From Oscillospiraceae bacterium (GTDB taxonomy: Bacteria > Bacillota > Clostridia > Oscillospirales > Ruminococcaceae), in contig CAADWC010000212.1 in assembly GCA_900752625.1 (NCBI GenBank), forward strand, positions 1 through 11,953: a stretch of DNA of 11,953 nucleotides. Reading direction: 5' to 3'. A program made the translations under genes and the position numbers. Shown here one piece after another: positions 7,255-11,953 of the stretch (position 1 is its first letter; every line of letters starts with the position of its first letter). The notes beneath the pieces were generated by a model, which saw only the letters and a list, made by a program, of their open reading frames with translations, made no database searches and had not been told where the DNA came from.

Positions 7255-7998
7255 ATGAAAAAGCAAACCGCAGGCAGAGATATCCTGGGCGAATTTGCTC
7301 CGAAATTTGCTCAGCTTAACGACGATGTACTGTTCGGAGAGGTATGGTCAAGAGAAGATAAGCTTTCCCTCAGAGACCGGTCGCTTGTTACGATCTGCGT
7401 ATTTATGGGAAAAGGACTGTTTGACAGCTCGCTGAGGGCACATATGGTCAACGCTAAAAACAACGGTATAACAAAAGAAGAAATGGCAGAAATAATAACT
7501 CATGCCGCCTTTTATGCAGGCTGGCCCAACGCATGGGCGGCGTTTAATATAGCCAAAGAGGTTTATTCAGACGGAAATTCACCTGAAGCTCACGGCGGAA
7601 TGTTCGGTATGGGCGACCCGAATGTGAATTTTGCGGAATACTTTATCGGTAATTCATATCTCAGGCCTTTGACTAAACCCGGAGAGTCGGCAGTATCTCT
7701 GGCGAATGTTACATTCGAGCCGGGATGCAGGAACAACTGGCATATCCACCACGCAAACAGCGGCGGCGGACAGATCCTTATTTGCGTCGAGGGCGAAGGA
7801 TGGTACTGCGAAGACGGCAAGGAGCCGCAGAGCCTTAAAGAGGGAGATGTGGTGGTTATTCCGGCGAATGTCAAGCATTGGCACGGCGCTAAAAAGGACA
7901 GCTGGTTCAGTCATATAGCAGTTGAAGTCCCCGGTGAAAACTGCTCAAACGAATGGCTTGAGCCGGTTTCCGACGAGGAGTACAGTAAGCTGCCGTAA
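7255..7998 (+). CDS. Carboxymuconolactone decarboxylase-like domain fused to a cupin
   Basis: The 247-residue protein has two domains. Residues about 18-105 are like the carboxymuconolactone decarboxylase (CMD/AhpD-type) fold: LRDRSLVTICVFMGKG, LRAHMVNAKNNGITKEEMAEI and HAAFYAGWPNAWAA. The AhpD CxxC redox pair is absent, so it is not a standard alkyl-hydroperoxide partner. Residues about 150-225 form a cupin with metal-type ligands His163, His165 and Gln173 (where many cupins have Glu) and His208/His210 (VKHWHG). GGGAGG at 7242-7247 precedes the ATG. Such fusions often neighbour oxidoreductases and LysR regulators, as here. The reaction catalysed is unknown; metal binding is predicted from the His residues. 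Confidence 0.9.
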   Translation: MKKQTAGRDILGEFAPKFAQLNDDVLFGEVWSREDKLSLRDRSLVTICVFMGKGLFDSSLRAHMVNAKNNGITKEEMAEIITHAAFYAGWPNAWAAFNIAKEVYSDGNSPEAHGGMFGMGDPNVNFAEYFIGNSYLRPLTKPGESAVSLANVTFEPGCRNNWHIHHANSGGGQILICVEGEGWYCEDGKEPQSLKEGDVVVIPANVKHWHGAKKDSWFSHIAVEVPGENCSNEWLEPVSDEEYSKLP

Positions 7999-8014
7999 TC
8001 CGGAGGGTCCTGGT

Positions 8015-9341
8015 TTGTTTTCAGACAATGCTTTAAAAAGACTGATAATCCCGCTTGTTATCGAGCAGACTCTTGTAATGCTTGTGGGTATGGCGGATAC
8101 CCTTATGGTTTCCTATGCAGGCGAGGCGGCTATTTCCGGAGTTGCTCTGGTGGATATGTTTGAATATATGATCATCACCATCCTGACCTCTGTTTCGGCA
8201 GGCGGCGCAGTAATAATATCCCAGTATCTGGGCGGCGGAGACGAGGAAAACGCCGGTCTTTCCGCAAGCCAGCTTATGACAATCAGCATTTTTGATTTCC
8301 GCCGTAATATCGGCAGTCTGCCTGGCGTTTCACAGACCGATACTGAATCTTTTTTACAGCGGTGCGGAAGCCGAGGTCATGTCGGCGGCTGACAGCTATC
8401 TTGCTATCACCGCCGGCTCGTTCTTTTTTCTCGGAATATACAATTCAGCGGCGGCGGCTTACCGTTCAATGGGCAGAACCAACGTTACGATGTACGTCTC
8501 GCTTATGATGAACATTATCAATATTTCAGGGAATGCAATCGGCATTTTTGTGCTTAAAGCAGGAGTAGCAGGAGTTGCCGTGCCTACGCTTGTTTCAAGA
8601 GCCGCAGCGGGCATTGTCATGACTGCCCTTGCTTTCAATCGTAAAAATCAGGTGCATATATCGGTAAACGAACTCTTTTCATGGCACAGAAAATCTATAC
8701 GTACAATATTGAAAATTGCTGTGCCCAACGGAATTGAGAACGGTTTGTTCGCTTTGGGAAAGGTGCTCGTCACAGGAATAATCGCACATTTCGGAACGGC
8801 TCAGATCGCTGCCAACGGAGTTACAAACAGCATTCAGCAGTTTGCAGTATTTGCAGTGATAGCAATAAATCCCGCAATTATCACAGTCGTCGGACAATGC
8901 ATAGGAGCGGGCGAGCAGGAACAGGCGGCGTACTATACTAAAAAGCTGATGAAGATTTCCTATGTCTCAATCCTTGTTATCGGCGTGGTCATGTGCGCTC
9001 TTCTGCCTGTAATTCTCAGTTTTTACGAGTTGTCGGACGAAGCAAGGAATTACTGCTATATTCTCATTACCATGCATAATGTTATGGCTGTTTTCCTTCA
9101 TCCGACGGCGTTTAATCTTAACAACAGCCTGCGCGCTGCCGGCGACGTAAAATTCACCATGTATACAGGAATAGGTTCTATGATCATATGCCGTCTGGGA
9201 TTTGCATATCTCCTTGGATACGTCTGCGGGCTTGGAGTTATAGGCGTGTGGATCGCTATGGGTACAGACTGGCTGGCAAGATCGGTCATGTTTGTGCTGA
9301 GGTACAGACGCGGAAAGTGGAAAACAATAAAGGTCGTTTAA
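8015..9341 (+). pseudogene. MATE-family efflux transporter, broken by a 1-nt frameshift
   Basis: The gene encodes a multidrug and toxin extrusion type membrane pump, exchanging substrates for Na+ or H+. The N-terminal part (TTG 8015; LKRLIIPLVIEQTLVMLVGMADTLMVS) runs in one frame to 8290. From about 8292 the family sequence continues in the next frame (LISAVISAVCLAFHRPILNLFYSGAEAEVM onwards) to TAA 9339-9341. Removing one T from the T5 run at 8289-8293 restores ISILISAVISAVC and one protein of about 441 residues, the usual MATE length. As written, the first frame stops at 8390-8392. The TTG start has GGAGGG at 8002-8007 and lies 16 nt after the cupin stop. This may be a real inactivation or a sequencing error in the homopolymer; the rest is undecayed, which suggests a recent event or an error. 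Confidence 0.88.
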
Positions 9342-9403
9342 GAATATATCATCTTAAATGTGTTTACATAAGCCTGATATACGGCATTTTGAACAACAGA
9401 TAT

Positions 9404-9432
9404 TTGACACATAGGATTTTCTGAAATATAAT
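9404..9432 (+). promoter_or_regulatory. Perfect sigma-A promoter before the DUF3737 gene
   Basis: TTGACA (9404-9409), a 17-nt spacer and TATAAT (9427-9432) match the consensus exactly. The predicted start is near 9439, giving a leader of about 160 nt before the ATG at 9602. It should drive the DUF3737 and lysR genes. Confidence 0.88.
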
Positions 9433-9438
9433 TAAATT

Positions 9439-9601
9439 GGGACGTTGTCTGTCCGGTCGGCAAACATTCAGGGCCACGCCTAGGATTTCAGGGGCGGATT
9501 TTATATTCCATATCTGAAATAGCAAACGCAGTCCGCCGGTTCAGCGGCGCAGAACATTATCTGCGGTTATGATCAGGAATAAAATCTATGGAGGTTTTGC
9601 A
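9439..9601 (+). promoter_or_regulatory. Structured 5' leader of unknown type before the DUF3737 gene
   Basis: The leader holds several possible stems. GGAC (9440-9443) pairs with GTCC (9451-9454). GGCGGA (9493-9498) pairs with TCCGCC (9532-9537) across a 33-nt loop. CCGC (9533-9536) can instead pair with GCGG (9544-9547). CGCAGA (9548-9553) pairs with TCTGCG (9560-9565). The second and third are mutually exclusive, as in switch-like leaders. I compared it by eye with the c-di-GMP, guanidine, cobalamin, NiCo and ZTP riboswitch consensus patterns and found no match. The ribosome binding site TGGAGG (9589-9594) is at the end. It could be a regulatory RNA or only untranslated leader. Confidence 0.45.
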
Positions 9602-10489
9602 ATGAAGCTGTATATAAAAGATAAAACCTTTGATGAAGAGCGGGCATTATATAATCTCCGCGACGCCGAGGTTGCAGACTGTGTTTTCGCAGGAGCGGCC
9701 GACGGTGAATCAGTTTTGAAAGAATCCCGGAATATAGCAGTCAAGGACTGTAAGTTTTCACTTCGCTATCCGCTGTGGCATTCGCATTCGTTTACTCTTG
9801 AAAATTCGCAGCTTGACGTTAATACGCGCGCTCCGATATGGTATGCGCAAGACGGCAAGCTTTTCCGCTGCACTATAGAGGGAATAAAATGCCTGCGTGA
9901 ATGCGACAGAATAGAGGTAGACAACTGTATCGTCAATTCCCCGGAATTCGGCTGGAAATGCCGGGGAATATCCGTTTATAACAGCGAAATCGAATCAGAA
10001 TATTTTCTGTTTGAAAGCTGCGACGTCAATATAGACAAGCTTAAAATGAAAGGTAAATATTCGTTTCAATACATAAAAAATATGCGCATTAAAAATTCAG
10101 ACCTGGATACCAAGGACGCTTTCTGGCACAGCAGCAATGTTACGGTAGAAAACAGTGTAATCAAAAGCGAATATCTGGGCTGGTATTCGGACGGTCTGAC
10201 GCTCATAAACTGCAGAATAATAGGAACACAGCCGCTTTGTTACTGCACAAATCTAAGATTGATAAACTGTACCATGGAGCAAACGGATCTGTCGTTTGAG
10301 TATTCGGATGTTGAGGCGGATATCAGCGGCGATATCCTGTCCGTAAAAAATCCGAGATCCGGCAGCATTACCGCCGACAGCTTCGGAGCAATAATTATGG
10401 AAAAATCCATAATGAAAACAAATTGCAAAATTATAAAAAGGAAATATAAAAACAGGAGCGAACCTTCGGCCGGAGCAAAGGAGATTTGA
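9602..10489 (+). CDS. DUF3737-type beta-helix-like protein
   Basis: The 295-residue protein is of the DUF3737 family, recognised from its repeated short units ending in turns such as ENSQLDV, DNCIVNS, YNSEIES, KNSDLDT, ENSVIKS and INCRIIG, spaced by about 20 residues. This pattern fits a right-handed parallel beta-helix. Tryptophan and tyrosine recur (YPLWHS, PIWYAQ, FGWKC, FWHSS, LGWYS), and no signal peptide or membrane segment is seen, so it is predicted to be cytoplasmic. The start at 9602 is chosen because TGGAGG lies 7 nt upstream; an in-frame ATG at 9569 falls next to a hairpin and lacks a binding site. No biochemical function is known to me for the family. It is 1 nt upstream of the lysR gene and surely co-transcribed with it. 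Confidence 0.88.
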   Translation: MKLYIKDKTFDEERALYNLRDAEVADCVFAGAADGESVLKESRNIAVKDCKFSLRYPLWHSHSFTLENSQLDVNTRAPIWYAQDGKLFRCTIEGIKCLRECDRIEVDNCIVNSPEFGWKCRGISVYNSEIESEYFLFESCDVNIDKLKMKGKYSFQYIKNMRIKNSDLDTKDAFWHSSNVTVENSVIKSEYLGWYSDGLTLINCRIIGTQPLCYCTNLRLINCTMEQTDLSFEYSDVEADISGDILSVKNPRSGSITADSFGAIIMEKSIMKTNCKIIKRKYKNRSEPSAGAKEI

Positions 10490-10490
10490 T

Positions 10491-11381
10491 ATGGAAATTC
10501 GCATACTGCGGTATTTTTTAACTGTGGCAAGAGAAGAAAGTATTACAAAAGCTGCGGAGGTTTTGCATATCACCCAGCCTACTCTGAGCCGTCAGATTGC
10601 GCAGATGGAAGATGAGCTTGGAGTAAAACTGTTTGAAAGAGGCACAAGGAAGATTTCCCTAACAAACGAGGGTATTCTGCTGCGCCGCCGCGCTGAGGAA
10701 ATCGTAACTCTTGTGGACAAAACCGAATCCGAGCTTACCGAGCAGGAGGAAATGATAGACGGCACTATAACTATAGGCTGCGGAGAGAGCCTTGCGGTTC
10801 AAATACTGCCCGGCCTGATCAAATCTTTCCGGGAAAAATATCCTCTTGTAACCTACGACATTTATACTGCAACCGCCGACTTGGTAAAGGAGCAGATGGA
10901 CAAAGGTCTGATTGACATCGGACTGCTTCTGGAGCCTGTAAGTGTTGAAAATTACGAGTATATACGTCTGAACATAAGCGATCGGAACGTTGCGCTTATG
11001 CGTCCCGACGATCCTTTGGCGAAAAAGGAATTCATCACGGCGAAGGACCTGGCCGACAAGCCGGTTATTCTTCCCAGAAGAAACAGCGTGAAAAATGAAA
11101 TTGCCAGCTGGTTCGGAGATTATTACAGGGACCTTAACGTGCTCTTTACAAGCAATCTTGCTACCAACGGAGCGATCATGGTTTCAAAAGGGCTTGGATA
11201 CTCTCTTGTAGTGGAGGGCTCCGTTTCCTTGTGGGACAGGGAAAAAATCGCAGCCAGACCTTTGCATCCCGAGATATCGGTAGGAAGCGTAATCGCCTGG
11301 AAACGCAGTCAGCCGTTCAGTCCTGCAGTCACGAGGTTTATTGAACACATAAGAAAAAACCTTGCAGACGCTTCGGATTAA
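10491..11381 (+). CDS. LysR-family transcriptional regulator
   Basis: This 296-residue protein has the standard LysR layout: a winged helix-turn-helix at residues 1-60 (LRYFLTVAREESITKAAEVL, ITQPTLSRQIAQMEDELGVKLFER), a linker helix at about 61-90, and a periplasmic-binding-protein-like effector domain from about 92 (TITIGCGESLAVQILPGLIK). Length is typical. A ribosome binding site (AAAGGAG) overlaps the end of the DUF3737 gene, and the start lies 1 nt after that gene's stop. Most LysR proteins control nearby genes; the likely targets are the DUF3737-lysR unit itself and the alcohol dehydrogenase-cupin-MATE operon, in front of which a perfect inverted repeat sits. The effector is unknown. Confidence 0.95.
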   Translation: MEIRILRYFLTVAREESITKAAEVLHITQPTLSRQIAQMEDELGVKLFERGTRKISLTNEGILLRRRAEEIVTLVDKTESELTEQEEMIDGTITIGCGESLAVQILPGLIKSFREKYPLVTYDIYTATADLVKEQMDKGLIDIGLLLEPVSVENYEYIRLNISDRNVALMRPDDPLAKKEFITAKDLADKPVILPRRNSVKNEIASWFGDYYRDLNVLFTSNLATNGAIMVSKGLGYSLVVEGSVSLWDREKIAARPLHPEISVGSVIAWKRSQPFSPAVTRFIEHIRKNLADASD

Positions 11382-11417
11382 TGCCGGATAAGCATAATTT
11401 CCTATGAAAACTAAGTA

Positions 11418-11447
11418 TTGGACATTGAGATGAATATACGATATAAT
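11418..11447 (+). promoter_or_regulatory. Candidate promoter after lysR
   Basis: TTGGAC (11418-11423), an 18-nt spacer and TATAAT (11442-11447). Transcription would begin inside the following hairpin, which makes its use uncertain. Confidence 0.35.
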
Positions 11448-11448
11448 T

Positions 11449-11481
11449 TAAGTGTAATCAGAAAATGATTGCACTTATTTT
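11449..11481 (+). terminator. Terminator-like hairpin downstream of lysR
   Basis: TAAGTGTAATCA (11449-11460) pairs with TGATTGCACTTA (11466-11477) through 12 bp with one G-U pair, around a GAAAA loop, followed by four T (11478-11481). The stem is AT-rich and the T-run short, so efficiency may be moderate. It lies 67 nt after the lysR stop. Confidence 0.6.
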
Positions 11482-11498
11482 ATATCTGGCTGTAAAAT
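11470..11498 (+). promoter_or_regulatory. Candidate promoter for the small helical protein gene
   Basis: TTGCAC (11470-11475), a 17-nt spacer and TAAAAT (11493-11498). The -35 box lies in the 3' arm of the terminator-like hairpin. The leader to the ATG at 11601 would be about 95 nt and contains a possible short stem (GCCT with AGGC). Confidence 0.4.
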
Positions 11499-11600
11499 TA
11501 TCAATATTTTTGCGGTATTGCCTAAAGCCACAGGCCGCGAAATTACTATCGCTATGGACTTATACAACAGGCTGTCTATTTTATTTAAGGAGATATGGAT

Positions 11601-11795
11601 ATGAACGGAAAATTCAATGAACAGGAGCTGAAAAATATGATAAATTCGCTTGACGAATCCGAAGGATCGGCAGAAGAAAAAATCCGCAGGCTTCGCTGTA
11701 TGCGCTGCGGGCTTCTTGACGAGATCCATGAAAAGCAGCAGCTTCTGGATAAGGTGGATTATATCATATGCAAGCTTAAAAAAGGTGCGTCATAA
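11601..11795 (+). CDS. Small helical (coiled-coil) protein, 64 residues
   Basis: The protein is almost entirely predicted helix with many charged residues (EEKIRRLRCMRCGLLDEIHEKQ and on to CKLKKG). A CxxC pair occurs at residues 33 and 36 with a third Cys at 57. The second half resembles the dimerising coil at the C-terminus of MerR-type regulators, but no DNA-binding domain is present. The start is ATG 11601, 8 nt after AAGGAG (11587-11592); an in-frame ATG at 11595 is too close to that site. The function is unknown. It may be a dimerisation partner or remnant of a regulator. It stands alone between the lysR unit and the next gene. Confidence 0.7.
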   Translation: MNGKFNEQELKNMINSLDESEGSAEEKIRRLRCMRCGLLDEIHEKQQLLDKVDYIICKLKKGAS

Positions 11796-11913
11796 TTAGA
11801 AAAGCTTGTGTTATATGCCGCATTACAGCGGTCTATGACGTTAAAGCAAAGTAGATTGAAAAAATATATCCGGCTTCATGCGGTAATTAAATAGAAAGAA
11901 AGGATCTGATATT

Positions 11914-11953
11914 ATGAAAAAATTTTTAGCGGCAGTTATTGCATTTACAGCGC
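11914..11953 (+). CDS. Start of a secreted or membrane protein gene, 3' end outside the window
   Basis: Only 13 codons are visible: MKKFLAAVIAFTA. The two lysines followed by a hydrophobic run are typical of a Sec signal peptide. AAAGGA (11898-11903) precedes the ATG by 10 nt. The family cannot be judged. No clear promoter was found in the 118-nt gap before it. Confidence 0.65.
   Translation, partial: MKKFLAAVIAFTA

Noticed and set aside
8292..9341. A separate shorter MATE gene starting at TTG 8292
   Set aside because: It has no ribosome binding site and begins in the middle of a transmembrane helix continued from the preceding frame; a frameshift explains it better.
9337..9358. TTTAAGA/TCTTAAA hairpin at the MATE stop codon as a terminator
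   Set aside because: The stem is short and entirely AT-rich except for one pair, and there is no T-run.
9439..9601. Known riboswitch (c-di-GMP, NiCo, cobalamin, guanidine or ZTP)
   Set aside because: GGCAAAC and GGGCCACGCC look superficially like parts of known motifs, but the other conserved blocks are missing. Judged by eye from memory only.
11771..11808. CAAGCTT/AAGCTTG inverted repeat at the end of the small helical protein gene
   Set aside because: The loop is 24 nt and no T-run follows, so it does not qualify as a terminator.
1..11953. CRISPR arrays, tRNA or rRNA genes, insertion sequences
   Set aside because: No regularly spaced repeats, no tRNA-like cloverleaf, no transposase and no terminal inverted repeats were seen; genes are densely packed on one strand.

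Overview
The window looks like a chromosomal piece of a Gram-positive gut or rumen Clostridium-group bacterium, probably Ruminococcus-like (Oscillospiraceae). This rests on moderate G+C, strong AGGAGG-type ribosome binding sites, perfect sigma-A promoters, and the flavour of the MATE, DUF3737 and LysR proteins. That placement is inference, since no rRNA or marker gene is present. All supported genes are on the + strand.

Region 1 (1-696) holds the 3' end of one membrane protein gene and a complete small membrane protein gene, joined by an ATGA overlap. They are conserved-looking but I cannot name them. Region 2 (about 697-5930) is a complete urease operon in the order ureAB (fused gamma and beta subunits, as in Helicobacter UreA), ureC, ureE, ureF, ureG, ureD, closed by a clear rho-independent terminator. 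The nickel ligands, the carbamylated lysine and the flap cysteine and histidine of UreC are all present. UreE has a histidine-rich nickel-binding tail. All four accessory proteins needed for nickel insertion are therefore encoded together. No urea channel or recognisable nickel transporter is complete in the window.

Region 3 (about 5940-9341) is a second transcription unit with a perfect TTGACA-N17-TATAAT promoter: an iron-type alcohol dehydrogenase, a protein fusing a carboxymuconolactone decarboxylase-like domain to a cupin, and a MATE-family efflux pump whose reading frame is broken by one extra T in a T5 run. Two inverted repeats lie just upstream of the promoter and could be operators.

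Region 4 (about 9400-11381) has another perfect consensus promoter, a structured 5' leader of about 160 nt of unknown type, a DUF3737 beta-helix-like protein and, 1 nt downstream, a LysR-family regulator. The LysR protein is a plausible regulator of region 3, but this is inferred from proximity only. Region 5 (11382-11953) holds a terminator-like hairpin overlapping candidate promoters, a 64-residue helical protein related in character to MerR C-terminal coils, and the first 13 codons of a gene with a signal-peptide-like start.

Most of the window is ordinary, well-understood metabolism. The points most worth a second look are the fused ureAB lacking the Helicobacter tail, the uncharacterised leader before the DUF3737 gene, the broken MATE gene, and the unnamed membrane pair upstream of urease.
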